Source: Fremontodendron californicum
Lineage: Eukaryota; Streptophyta; Magnoliopsida; Malvales; Malvaceae
DNA length: 64,000 nt
Direction: 5' to 3'
NCBI GenBank assembly: GCA_030761205.1
Contig: JAULJL010000017.1
Location: 320,001-384,000 of the forward strand
Positions 23,485 through 35,513 of the stretch are shown one piece after another; the first letter of the stretch is position 1, and the number at the start of each line of letters is the position of its first letter. The translations under genes and the position numbers were made by a program. A model generated the notes under the pieces. The model was not told where the DNA came from, searched no databases, and saw only the letters and a list, made by a program, of their open reading frames with translations.

Positions 23485-24325
23485 AAAATGCCAAATAAAT
23501 TTATTATAACAAATAATAACATATTTAAGGATATTTATGTATTTTCAATTTTTTTATATAATTTTTATTTTAAAAAATTTATCATTTTTTTCTTAAAAAC
23601 TACCCACTTCTTAAAAAAAAGGTAAATATGAAAAACATGCCCTCATAAGTAAGTTATTGTTATATGATCTAATGAATAAAAGTTATTTGAAAAAGAGAAA
23701 TGAACAATTATAAATTGTTATAAAGGATATTGTAAAGACAAAATTATCCTTGATAAAAAAACCTTCTCTTCCCTTTTTCTTTTATTTTTTAATTTACTTT
23801 TTAATTAAAAAATAAATATTCTGAAAATAAAAATTTTTTAATTTTAAAATTTTTTATTTACTTTTTTTAATTAAAAAATTTAAAAGAATAAAAATAATAT
23901 TCCTAAAATTAATTTTTCTTTATTTTTTTAAATTTTTTTAAATTTTAAAAAAAATAAATATTTAAGTATTTTATTTTTTAAATTTATTTTCAATTAAAAT
24001 TTTTAAAAAATAATATTTCCTTAATGAAAGAGAAAGGAAAAGTAAATTTTTTCATTAAGGGTAATTTTATCTTTACAATATCCTTTAAAATAATTTCTAA
24101 TTATTCATTTCTCTTTTTCAAATAACTTTTATTCGTTAGACCATTTAACAATAACTTACTTATGAGGGCATGTTTTTCATATTTACCTTTTTTTTTTTAA
24201 GAAGTGGGTAGTTTTTAAGAAAAAAATGATAAATTTTTTAAAATAAAAATTATATTAAAAAATTGAAAATAATAAATATCCTTAAATATGTTATTATTTG
24301 TTATAATAAATTTATTTGGCATTTT
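23485..24325. mobile_element. Large foldback (long inverted repeat) element
   Basis: The left arm (23485 to about 23790) and right arm (about 24030 to 24325) are reverse complements over about 300 bases with few mismatches. Outermost AAAATGCCAAATAAATTTAT faces ATAAATTTATTTGGCATTTT. Inside, GGTAAATATGAAAAACATGC, AAGTAAGTTATTGTTA and GGATATTGTAAAGA all have inverted partners. The centre is A/T homopolymer-like. It encodes nothing. The hairpin next to its right side (GAGTTGGTG...CACCAACTC at 24341-24377) resembles one at 50731-50768, so the two may share a family. Confidence 0.65.
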
Positions 24326-24406
24326 TATAATTTTATCAATTGAGTTGGTGTCACTTGACTCAATAGCACCAACTCCATCATTTTTTTTTTTATAATATAT
24401 ATATAT

Positions 24407-24705
24407 AGCTTTACTAAAGAATGTTCTTAGAATATTATTTTCAATACATTCATGAAATTAACTTTTAACTAGTGCATTTAATATAAAATATTATTATAAA
24501 TAATAAAAGTTTGTTAACAAGTGTTCTAAGTATACTTGTTAAAGTTACTATATAAATAATAACTTTGCTAATGTATTAAAAATAATGAATAAAATTATTA
24601 ATTATTATATTTAATATAATATTATTATTTATAAATAATATATTAATTAATTTTAAAAATTAATTGAGTAACAAAATTCTAAATAATCTCATCAGCAAAA
24701 CCCAT
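24407..24705. mobile_element. Probable MITE related to the one at 38968
   Basis: Shares termini and inner text with the 38968-39152 element: TTTACTAAAGAATGTTCTTAG at the left, and an end reading CATCAGCAAAACCC at the right. In between are CTAACAAGTGTTCTAAG-like motifs on both strands. It is more diverged, and the target duplication is not clear. Confidence 0.4.
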
Positions 24706-24899
24706 TAAAATATTTATACTATTTCTTTGATTTAACCTTTAGTAGTATATGATTTTGTTTTGGATGAATAAGAGAATCTCAGCCAAAAAAAAGAGAGAGA
24801 GAACTAATGCATGCGCTTGTCCATGTTTATAAGTAAATTAATTAGCATTTATGTGCATGATTGGTTGTGCAATAAAATGCAAGGACAGTTAATTAAAAA

Positions 24900-26053
24900 G
24901 AGTTTGTATTTGATTTATACACTGATAATGAATCGTACGATGACATTTTATTAAAAAAATAACTTCTAATCTCTAAAATTCTAAAACTAAACTCTAAATC
25001 CTAAACTTAACTTTTAACAAATGACATGATTTATATACTGATAATGCATCAAATATAAATCCAATTAAAAGACCTCCTATATATCCACTTTCTCTTTTGT
25101 TATGTCTCACTTTTCCTTTGTTTTGTCCTTTTTCTCCCCCGTTATAATTATTTCTTTCTCTCTTACCTTCTCCTTTAAATTTTTTTTTGTTTTTCTTTTT
25201 CCATCCATATCTTCTTCTGTTTGTTAGTTGTTATAGGTGGGATATTGAGTTTTATTTTTGCTTTTCAGATGTAACATCTACTTATGGGATACTATTCCTT
25301 TTTTTTTTTAGCTACACTGTTACCTGCATCCAAATTTCTTTGGATGAATGAATTCAATTCAATTCAATTTTCATCTTCATTTTCATTTTTTTGGCTTACT
25401 GTTAAAATTTCCATTCACAATCATTTAATTTTGCCAACAATCGGAAAACAAAACAAAAAACGATTTTGGTTTTGCTAAAAAACCAATTGAATCCAAATAT
25501 CCTAAAAGAAAAACAACAGATTAGAAAGTATTTTTGATTGTCTAGGACTAGCACAATCAATGAAAAAATAAAAACAAAGTTATTATTGGTTCTTTTTTTG
25601 GGCTTTACATTAGCATAAGGCCCTAACCTTCATCTTTTCACATACATTTCCTCAGGCTTTATTCTTTCGTTAAGACAGGGGCCTTTTTTTTTTTTTTTTT
25701 TTATATAAATGTCCGCTTGCTTTTTTTATTATTATTATGAATTTATATTTGATACACTGATAATATATAAATTTATACACTGTAAGTGCAAAAGATAATG
25801 TCATCTCATTAAAAATAAAATTATCTGTATTCATTTTTTAAAACTTTTAATGAGATGATATTATCTGATTGTATAACTATATATACGGTCCGTGCATCAA
25901 ATATAAACCATATTATTATTGATGCCATCTCATTAAATTTTTTTAAAATAAATATAGATAACTTGATTTTTAATGAGATAACATCATATGATTCACTCAT
26001 AATATATAAATTTATATAAAAAATTATACATCATCAATACATTAAATATAAAT

Positions 26054-26060
<7 letters not shown>
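24900..26060. repeat. Dispersed repeat block (ATACACTGATAAT family)
   Basis: Several copies of TTTATATTTGATACACTGATAAT and its complement occur, for example at 24907, 25019-25065, 25739 and near 26027-26055, with ATGACATTTTATTAAAA or TGTCATCTCATTAAAAA between them. A related block lies at 38727-38873. The facing copies look like terminal repeats of small nested MITEs. A T run (about 25685-25703) and pyrimidine-rich text fill the rest. Confidence 0.4.
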
Positions 26061-26091
<31 letters not shown>

Positions 26092-27409
26092 CAATCCCCT
26101 AATTACTGTTTGTTATTAGGGGAATTGCTTGATCTTGGCTTGCCACGTCGGCAAGTTAAGTTTTTCTTTTATTTTTTTTAAAGGAAAAAGAGAGATAAAA
26201 TTTTGTATGTTCGTGTCGTATTCGTATTATTTTTTATATTCGTGTTTTTTTTTTTGTGTTCAAAGTACTATATTATTATATAAATTTTTATATATTAATA
26301 ATTTATTTTATATAAATTTTTACACGTTCGTATATTTATGTTGTATTCATATTATTTTTTGTGTCGTGTCGTATTTTAATTTTTTTTATGTGTTCGTGTC
26401 GTGTTTCAATTCATCCAAATATTTTGCATAATTTGTCATGGTGATCCAATTAAGAGAAAATTTTGTGTGTCATTGTCGTGTCTCAATTCATCCCATATTT
26501 TATATAATTTATTATAATGATTCAATTTTGTGTGTTTGCGTTATTTTATTGTGTGTTTAAAATATTATAAATTTATATAAATTTTTACACGTTAATAATT
26601 CGTTTTATGTTGATGTTGACACGTTCGTGTATTTGTGCCGTGTTCATGTTATTTTTCGTGTCGTGTTTTAATTACTTTTTTCATGTTGTGTTCGTGTCGT
26701 ATAATTATGTTGTATCAAAAAGTTGTCAAGTCTAATTGACATTATTCAAATCACTCACAAATTTGTGTCGCACGTCATTATGTTCGTATTATTTTTTCGG
26801 TTATAATCGTATTCAAGGTATTATATATTTATATAAAATTTGACACATTAATAATTTATTTTATGTAGATTTGGATACGTTCGTGTATTTGTGTCGTATT
26901 CATGTTATTTTTTTGTGTCATGTCGTGTTTTAATTATTTTTTTCATGTTATGTTCGTATCGTATAATTATGTTGTATATAAAATTACCGGATGTAATTGA
27001 TCATATTCAAATAACTCTCAATTTTATACCATATGTTGTATAAGAATAAGAATTATTATTTTTCTAAAATATTTCTTTACTACTCTTACTTTTTTATCTT
27101 TCAAATTTATTACAAATTATTAATTCAAAATATTAATATAAAATATTAATTTATTACAAATTATTATCAAAATATCTTTTTATTAACACGTTCAATATTC
27201 GTATCATGTTCATTTTATTTTTCGTGTTGAATAATGTTTTAATTATTTTATTATGTTATATTTGTATCGTATAATTATGTTTTATTCAAAATTACCGGAT
27301 CTAACTAAATTATCTTAACTTCTCTTGCTTTTTTATTTTTCAAATTTATTATAAAATATCAATTCAAATTCATAACATACCCGCAACAAATCGCGGATAA
27401 TTTTTCTAA
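26053..27409 (+). mobile_element. Helitron-like element, plus orientation
   Basis: The same CGTGTCGTGTT/TTCGTGTCGTATTC repeat family as at 15900-19801 but inverted. The 3' end has a perfect short stem CCGC...GCGG (27381-27396) followed by CTAA and T (27406-27410). The 3' 80 bases match, inverted, the end at 18127-18200. The 5' end is placed near TCCTATATATA at 26053 but lies in a microsatellite, so it is uncertain. No coding capacity. Confidence 0.45.
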
Positions 27410-27425
27410 TATATATATATATAAA

Positions 27426-27745
27426 ATTCAAGAGGCATGGATGGAATTATATGAAGAAAAATATAATATTATAATAAAAAATCTTGATCAAGTATAGTTA
27501 GTGAGAGAATTAATTGTCCAGGAATCTGAAAAGCAAAGAAACTTCTTAGAATTGATTAGGAACCTCCACTTATCTGCTCATCAGGTTTTTCCTGGATCGT
27601 TCACAATTCAAGAGGCAAGGATGGAATTATATGAAGAAAAAGATAATATTATAATAAAAAATCTTGATGAGAGAATTAATTGTCCAGGAATCTGAAAAGC
27701 AAAGAAACTTCTTGGAATTGATTAGGAACTCATCAGGTTTTTCGT
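27426..27745 (+). repeat. Two-copy tandem duplication, 180-bp offset
   Basis: Copy 1 begins ATTCAAGAGGCATGGATGGA at 27426 and copy 2 ATTCAAGAGGCAAGGATGGA at 27606. Each contains GAATCTGAAAAGCAAAGAAA. Copy 1 has an additional 14-base segment (AAGTATAGTTAGTG region) and copy 2 lacks CCTCCACTTATCTG. A 64-codon reading frame (27501-27695) crosses the junction. Its composition (ESEKQRNFLELI, EARMELYEEKDN) is more protein-like than most nearby frames, but I do not recognise it. Confidence 0.6.
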
Positions 27746-27749
27746 CGAT

Positions 27750-28960
27750 CTAGACTTATTTTGCATTATCTAGTGTAGAGATACGCAGAACAGGTTTATT
27801 CACAACTTTTTTATTATACTTTTTTCCACCGGTCTTGGCCTTGGGGTACGTACTTCAAACTTATGTCCTTTTGGGATACTGATGTCGTCTTCCTTAATTC
27901 TTTTTCGCTTCTTTGGTCGGTGGTGATCGAGGCGCTTTATTTCAGCTATTAATTAATTAATTAGTAGATTGAGACTCAAGACTCAAGATTTCCTAGCCTT
28001 TGCTTTTTCATATTTCCATATATACATGTAATTAATGCATGTTAAATTCTCATATACAGTACAATTATTTAATATAATACATGAAAAGCATATATATCCT
28101 GGAGTAGTACTACTGCATGCCTCCAAAATGCATATATATATTTTAGTTGGTCTTTGAGTGTTATCTGGGGAAGAAAAAGCAAAATCTTTTTCTTCTCTGG
28201 GAAGATTAATTAATTATGGACAGAGAGTCTACGTTGAAATGTGTTTTAATTTGTCTGATAAACTAATCGGAGAGGACGTAAATTTTAGACTCTGGTTATA
28301 ATGTTATCAGGGACGTGAAGACCTGAGGGAGGTGTCTGTTTTTTGTATATTTTTATATATTCTTGCATTGGACTGAGACACAAGTTTCTTGTACTGTTGC
28401 GTATTATTAGGTACATTGATATCCTCAATGCGCCTTCGTAATATATATAATATGTCCAGGTGACTTTTTCGATCAATTCTAAAGCTGCCAAATATCTATT
28501 TGAAAAAACAAAAAATACAAACCATTCTTTAATTTTAATGCTACATACTTTCCAACTGATCATAATATATAGATACAAGAAAGTATATGAGAACCAAACT
28601 GCCAAAATTGAAGTATTCTAAAACCTTGAATTCAGTAGAAATTAAAGTAAATTAATGAGTACTGATTTGATTGGGGGAGTATGAGCTGGGGAAGAAGACA
28701 TATATATATATATATATATATATAGTCAACACTGACATTTGATTTACTACCTCTTACTCTGTTTAATGAAGGCTGTCTGAAGCTTGGTTATCACCATAAG
28801 TACGTTTTAATACTTTTAAATAATAGCTCTAATTCTAATATCAATTACCATGCACTCTGCAGAATACGAAGCATAGCTTATAATAAGAAGTCGAAATTTT
28901 TGGGTGGCACCATTAATCTTAACAGTTTAATACTTGAGGTTGCTTGGGACTGAGTAATAT
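27750..28960. other. Region upstream of the MATE coding sequence
   Basis: AT-rich with an AT microsatellite at about 28700-28724. It must contain the MATE gene's proximal promoter or a leader intron. No exon is recognised. Confidence 0.4.
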
Positions 28961-28961
28961 C

Positions 28962-29647
28962 ATGGCTGAGAATGGCATTATGCACCCACCTGAGAGCAAG
29001 TGGAGCCTGTGGGGAATGCCAGTTTTTGTCCTCTTCAAAGATGCAAGGTACAGTCCAATTTCTGTGTTAAGTTTAAACTATCAAAAGGATATATACATAT
29101 ATAGAAGTACTCTAGATCTGCTATTAATGGATTAATTACTATGTTTAAGAATAGTAGTTTCATTTTTTTAGGTTCTGCAGTCTTGGCTTTATTGTTTCAA
29201 TTTTAAATAGTGCTGGTTGAAATCTCAAGAGAGAAACCAGGAGGTTTCATGTTATTTGGCTAATTTGGTTCACAAACTTCCTTATTAGGCTTGTTTTCAA
29301 AATGGATTCACTTGGCCTGGAAATACTAAGGATCGCATTCCCTGCTGCCTTGGCCTTAGCTGCTGATCCCATCGCTTCTCTGATTGACACGGCATTCATT
29401 GGCCGTATAGGTCTGCTCTCATAAGTCATACCATATGCGCTTTCTATATATACATTATTCCAGCTGGGTACCTCCAGTTCCATTTGTTAGGCAATCATCG
29501 ATGACTGCATGATAACCAATGGACTGGTGCTGCTGCAGCATCTACCATGTTCAAACTTCAAAACTTCAGTCTATGCTTCATTAATCTTCCCATATTCTTA
29601 ATTTATACAGATCATTCCCCTTTTGATGAAGCAAAAAATTTGTTTCT

Positions 29648-29705
<58 letters not shown>

Positions 29706-30028
29706 GGACCGGTGGAGCTAGCTGCTGTAGGAGTTGCCATCGCTATATTCAACCAAGCATCAAGGATTACCATTTTCCCGCTGGTTAGTATAACAACTTC
29801 TTTCGTTGCTGAAGAAGATACTCTTGGAAAAATTAGCCCTGAAGACGCAAAATGTAAGGATTTGGAAAAGAGTACTGGACACAAAAACAATGAAATAATG
29901 AAAGAGTTGATGCCAGAAGAAGATGTACCGCAGGCTGACAACTTCGAAAAAGGTGCAGCTAGAAATACTGATGATAAGAAAGAACTACAGGATGGTATAC
30001 TCTCCCTCCCTCCCTCTCTCTCGCTCTT

Positions 30029-30079
<51 letters not shown>

Positions 30080-33000
30080 AAATGCTATAGAATAGATGAT
30101 GCATCATTTAAAAAATATACATATATATATAATTTGAGGTTATCTTGGAGCATGCAGCCTGTCATATTGTCCCCATTAGAGTTCTGAATCACCTATCATG
30201 TCAACTGTAATAAGACAATTTGATTGGTGATTTCTTTGTCAGGTTCAAACACAAGTACATGTAAGTCGCCCTCTGCAATTGCTAGCCAAACTGAAAATAC
30301 TGAAGTGAAAAAGGGGAAAAGACACATCCCTTCAGCGTCAACAGCATTGATTCTTGGTTCTGTGCTTGGTCTCCTGCAAGCTATATTCCTTGTATTTGGG
30401 GCGAAAACTCTCCTGCGTCTTATGGGTGTGAAACCTGTAAGTCTCAGCATCAATAATACCTACTGTTAGTTTCAAATGTATTATATTCGGTTCATTGTTT
30501 GTCGGTGATCACCCTTATATTATACTCTGATGAGCTGCCTGCCTGTTGCACAGAAATATCTAAATGATGCTTGAAATTAAATCCAATTTTATTGAACAGG
30601 ATTCCCCTATGCTAAAACCAGCACTAAAGTACTTGACTTTGAGATCATTAGGCGCTCCTGCAGTTCTTCTCTCTTTGGCCATGCAAGGGGTTTTCCGAGG
30701 ATTTAAGGATACAAAAACACCTTTATATGCTACTGGTAGGCAGAGGTTAATTTCACGTTAACTTTTTCTTTTTTGGGGTTATTTTTTTACTAGTAATTAC
30801 TGTAACTGATCATGTACTCTTTTTCCTACTACTACAACAGTTGCCGGAGACCTAACAAATATGATTTTGGACCCAATATTTATCTTTGCCTTGCGACTAG
30901 GTGTCAGTGGTGCAGCCATAGCACATGTCCTTTCTCAGTAAGTAACTTGTCTTTGCTCTCCTTTGACAATCTTTTTCTTCTTCTTCTTTTTTTTTTTTTT
31001 TTTTTTAAGTTTATTGATGTGCGAGCATTCTTCACTGCTACACCTATTTTGGCAAATGGCAGGTATTTGATTGCGGTCATCCTCTTGTGGCGATTAATGA
31101 AACAAGTTAATCTTTTATCTCCAAATATGAAAGACCTGCAATTTGGACGATTTCTTAAAAATGGTAAGGGCCTTAATTACGAGTACAGTATTACAATTAA
31201 TAGTTGAATAAATAAAGATCATCCAGCTTTAGAGTTTAGTTTTTTCTAACTTTTTAACAATTATTCTCAAATAAAATTTTATTTTTGATCTCATTTAGAG
31301 TTTAGTTCCGTATCTATATTATTTGACTCTGCTCTATCACCCATGGCCACAGGTTTTATATTATTAGCAAGAGTAATAGCAGTCACATTCTGTGTGACAT
31401 TGGCAGCATCTATGGCTGCTCGACTTGGTTCAACGCCTATGGCCGCATTTCAGATCTGCTTACAGGTCTGGATGACATCATCTCTTCTTGCTGACGGTTT
31501 AGCTGTTGCTGGACAGGTAATTACCTATTTTACTTTTACTTTTTTTTTTTTTTTTTTTTCCTGTTAAAAATGTATATATGGATCACCACTGAAAATCATC
31601 CTTAAATGGGAAGGGAAAAGAAGAGTATATGCACTTGACATGAAATTGCAAAATTAAGCACCTTCAAGAGAAGAGATCATACAGTAGACAGTAGTGATAT
31701 AAATTAAGTTGAAGAGAAAAAATCTCTTCTTCTTAATTATTAATTAGTAGCTAGTAATTAATTACATGTGTTTTGAATTTGAGCTACAATTATAACTGAC
31801 TTTTTCAATGGGAACATTAATTGGTCGATTAATCTATATATCCTGACCCAAATTTAGGCAATTCTTGCTTGTGCATTTGCTGAGAAGGACTACAAGAAGG
31901 TGACAGCCGCGGCATCTCGGGTATTGCAGGTACTGCGAAAAAATGAAAAAGTAGTAAAAAGGGAATACTACTTCCTAACACTAATTCTCTGTAATAGCTC
32001 AAAATTCATGAAGTAGCTCTCCTTTCTATGAAATCGCCATAATTCATATCCTGTATTATATATATATATATATATATATTTAATTGAATCAACTAGCCAC
32101 ATTGTGGACATGTTTATAGTTATACAATTTACAATCATCACCTGCATCCCACACAGACAAGTGAGCTTATTAGTAAAATTACAAGAGCTCTAGTAATTCT
32201 TGAAAGGTTTGAGTTTGCAGATGAGTTTTGTTCTTGGTGTGGGGCTTGCTGTTGTTGTTGGAGTTGGTTTGTACTTTGGGTCAGGAATCTTTTCTAAAGA
32301 TGCTAGCGTTTTGCACCTTATCAGTATAGGAGTGCCGGTAATTAATTCAAAGATGCATCTACATTACAAGCTCAAATTTTAACTATATATGTTGTACTTT
32401 GTTTCTAATTCTATGATCTTAACTGAATTTCTGGTTTCTACCTCCATCCATCGTGATCAGTTTGTAGCAGCTACACAGCCAATCAACTCATTAGCTTTCG
32501 TTTTTGACGGTGTCAACTTTGGAGCATCCGACTTTGCATACACAGCTTACTCCATGGTAATTATTAATTAGTTTTTAAGCCCTTGTCTTGTCCGGGTCCG
32601 GCCACTCTCAGAACTCTCTTCTACTAAATATTTCCCTATCCGATATCTTCTTAATTTCTTCAGGTAATTGTAGCTGGAGCAAGCATTGCATCAGTATTCC
32701 TTCTCTCCAAAAGCAACGGTTTTATAGGAATATGGGTTGCATTGACCATTTACATGGCTCTGCGTACCTTCGCTGGTTTTTGGAGGTAAAACTTTCTTAG
32801 TTCCTATTCCATGTCCGTATCATAATATCATTTCATATTCTTGCTGCACAAATAATATTTATATATATATATATATATATATGCAACTGTGCATGCTACT
32901 CTTCGTTAATGTATGCATCAACTTGGAAACATGTAATGTAATAATAAGAAAGAATATAGAAATTAAAAATGGATGAACAATTTTTTTTTTTTTTTTGTTG

Positions 33001-33109
33001 CGGTATTGAATACTGTGAAGTTGATGCGAAAGTGGTGCTATATATACTTTACAGGATGGGGACAGGAACTGGACCTTGGCGCTTCCTAAGAAGTCGATCC
33101 ATGCAATAG
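28962..33109 (+). CDS. FRD3-like: MATE citrate transporter, FRD3/DTX43 clade
   Basis: Multidrug and toxic compound extrusion family protein. FRD3-clade members export citrate, loading iron into xylem or detoxifying aluminium. Thirteen exons: 28962-29047, 29289-29410, 29707-29994, 30243-30436, 30600-30735, 30841-30937, 31063-31163, 31353-31516, 31858-31929, 32221-32337, 32461-32556, 32664-32785, 33055-33109. All junctions are GT-AG and phases agree, giving 549 residues with no lesion. Family landmarks: AADPIASLIDTAFIGR and NQASRITIFPLVSI in helices 1-2, a long charged cytosolic loop (exon 3 end to exon 4) characteristic of the clade, SLAMQGVFRGFKDTKTPLYA, PMAAFQICLQVW, PINSLAFVFDGVNFGASDF, and the end GTGTGPWRFLRSRSM. 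AtFRD3 itself is 526 aa. Citrate as substrate is inferred from the clade. Confidence 0.95.
29650..29705. repeat. Compound (AT)n(GT)n microsatellite in MATE intron 2
   Basis: An AT run of about 11 units passes into about 16 GT units immediately before the intron 2 acceptor (TATAG at 29702-29706). The alternating purine-pyrimidine tract replaces the usual polypyrimidine tract next to the splice site. Confidence 0.85.
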
Positions 33110-33402
33110 AAGGAAAAAGTCGATCGTTATTTGTTATGCTTAAAATTTCTGCTTTATTCAAACTATATTGCTCTCGGCTCCAGTTGGTTCGTTTCTAATT
33201 AACCACTTTTTTAGAATGGTATAAAAGTTGGATTTATAATTAATACTTACCTTTCTCTTCATTTTAAATGTCTTGTCTTGTCTTGTCTTAGTCGTCTTCG
33301 AACATGTACCAAAATTTGCATAATAAACCTAATGTGTTATAGATAGCACTACTCTTTTCTTTTTCTTTTTCAGAATTTCCTTAATCTTACGATTTAAAGT
33401 AA
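33110..33402. other. MATE 3' flank
   Basis: Should contain the MATE 3' UTR. TTGTCTTGTCTTGTCTT pentamer runs at about 33273-33290. No other feature seen. Confidence 0.4.
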
Positions 33403-33891
33403 TCGTCTATTGTGCGGAACTAAATCGAGATTAGTAAAATCAATTTAAACACACTGAAAATCACAGAAATTTTACGTGGTTCAGCAACTGTGCTTACATC
33501 CACGGGAGGAGGAGCTTGAAGCTTTGTATTAATGGAGATGGAGTACAAACATATACAGAATTCAAGGTGCTATGCTAGCACTGAACTCACAACTCACACA
33601 ATACCAGAAAACTCTATAAATTTAGAGAATTTGCTTCAACTCTTAAACTCTCACACACTATTTTCTCTCTCTCTCTACATGGCCTTTTATAGGCAACACC
33701 ATGGGTGAGAACACATTTAATGTGGCAGCCAAAGTAGCCACCATCCAACAACCATGGTAGCAAAAGTCATGGAAGCTTCCATGACTTTGGTGGTAAGCCT
33801 CCATTCTTGACTTTTGTTGGTGGCTATGGTGGAAGCTTCCATGGTTGGTGGTAGCCTCCTTTGATGACTTTGAGCCATATTCAACATCGTC
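33403..33891 (-). mobile_element. Solo LTR related to the 10-14 kb Copia element
   Basis: The 479-bp body (33408-33886) aligns with the Copia LTR from the TTGTGCGGAA start through TTTTACGTGGTTC, GCAACTGTG, ACATCCACGGGAGGAGGAGC and TTGAAGCTTTGTATTAATGG to the ATATTCAACA end, with many substitutions and length changes. It is flanked by the perfect 5-bp duplication TCGTC (33403-33407 and 33887-33891). No internal region is present, so it is the product of LTR-LTR recombination. The first dinucleotide is TA instead of TG in plus reading. Strand follows the relative at 10 kb, whose plus-strand text has the same orientation. Confidence 0.9.
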
Positions 33892-34204
33892 ATCATCTTT
33901 GGGGAAGAACAGTAGTTTAACCAGCTTTTCTGCAAAAAGAGGAAGAAAAAACAGTGTAGATATGAAGGGGAATCAGAGTGGTTAATTTGGCCCATATATA
34001 CTCTGGTTACGGCGTTTTAAATGAGATGAGATTGCTGGGCCAATCGAGCCTTTGAACAAGTTTGTTTTGTTGGCCCACATCAAGACTTTTACAAAAAATA
34101 AATAAAATGTTGAAAATTATTCACTCTACGACGGGAAGTTCTACCGTAAGTTCCTTACGGTAAGGTTTTGGTAAGCTCCAAATTGGGAAACTTGAGTAGC
34201 AGGT

Positions 34205-35045
34205 TACCAGGTCACAATTTTTTACATATGAACTTGAGAAATTACATATCAACTTGACGAATTACATATAAAACATGACAAATTACATATCAACTTGACA
34301 AATTGAAAAATTACATATGAACATGACAAATTACATATCAACTTGATGAATTACATATCAACATGACAAATTACATATAAACTTGACAAATTGAAAAATT
34401 ACATATGGACTTGAGAAATTACATATGAACTTGACAAATTACATATGAAAAATTACATATGGACATGAGAAATTACATATGAACTTGACAAATTACATAT
34501 GAACTTGAGAAATTCCCGAATTACATATGGACATGAGAAATTACATATCAACTTGACGAATTACATATGAACTTGACGAATTACATATGGACTTGACAAA
34601 TTACATATGAACTTGAGAAATTCCCGAATTACATATGTACATGAGAAATTACATATCAACTTGACGAATTACATATGGACTTGACAAATTACATATGAAC
34701 TTGAGAAATTCCCGAATTACATATGGACATGAATTACATATCAACTTGACGAATTACATATGGACTTGACAAATTACATATGAACTTGAGAAATTCCCGA
34801 ATTACATATGGACATGAGAAATTACATATGAACTTGACGAATTACATATGAACTTGACAAATTACATATGAACTTGAGAAATTACATATCAACTTGACGA
34901 ATTACATATGAACTTGACAAATTACATATGAACTTGAGAAATTCCCGAATTACATATGGACATGAGCAATTACATATCAACTTGACGAATTACATATGGA
35001 CTTGACAAATTACATATGAACTTGAGAAATTCCCGAATTACATAT
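34205..35045. repeat. Minisatellite of about 21-bp units with an 85-88-bp higher-order repeat
   Basis: About 40 units of the form AATTACATATNAACTTGANA run head to tail. The variant unit ending AATTCCCG recurs at 34515, 34623, 34711, 34796, 34944 and 35032, with spacings 108, 88, 85, 148 and 88. This shows amplification of a four-unit block, with extra units in two of the intervals. There is no coding capacity. The preceding text (about 34110-34200, with GTAAGTTCCTTACGGTAAGG) looks like the edge of a transposon that carries the array. Confidence 0.85.
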
Positions 35046-35254
35046 AAATAAAATAAATTACATTTAAATATAACAAATCATTACAAATTTGATTACTTAT
35101 GGTTATTTTAGCCCTTAACATTTATATTTTTGCTATTTAGTTTACTGCCAATTGGGTAAAACAAGAACTGATTCGATTCCTTGAACTGAAAGGCAATGTA
35201 AAAGAAAACACAATAAGTTGCTGATGTTGAGAACTTTTTTGTCAGTGGATGTTT

Positions 35255-35513
35255 TATCAGGAAACCAACCTGAAGGATCAGTTCACTTGTCAATTTTGAT
35301 AAAAATTCTGGTTCAGCAATTGGCTCTTTACTCAATAAAACTCTTGTGGTGAAAGATGATAACACCAGATTTGGGTCCCTCACACTTATCCTTTTAGCCT
35401 TCAGTTACTTGGCAGCAATAGCCATCCCTAACATATGGTACTTTTTTCAATTTGTGGGATCAACTTCTGCAGTTTGCCTAGCCTTCATCTTTCCTAGCAC
35501 TATTGTTCTCAGG
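35255..35513 (+). pseudogene. Fragment of an AVT6-type (SLC38-like) amino acid transporter
   Basis: Plus-frame text contains LVNFDKNSGSAIGSLLN joined directly to KTLVVKDDNTRFGSLTLILL, then SYLAAIAIPNIWYFFQFVGS and TSAVCLAFIFPSTIVLR. These match the later third of plant vacuolar amino acid transporters of the AVT6 group. The helix that should lie between GSLLN and the KPLL..DNTRF segment is missing, about 35-40 residues in the family. An exon end with a donor-like GTATAT follows at 35514, but no next exon is found in the following 2 kb. The upstream nine-tenths of the gene are absent. It is a relic or captured fragment next to the minisatellite. Confidence 0.75.

Noticed and set aside
26129..26431. 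Open frame of 100 codons rich in F, Y, S and C
   Set aside because: It is the translation of the Helitron-like repeat; similar frames arise in every copy of the family in one direction.
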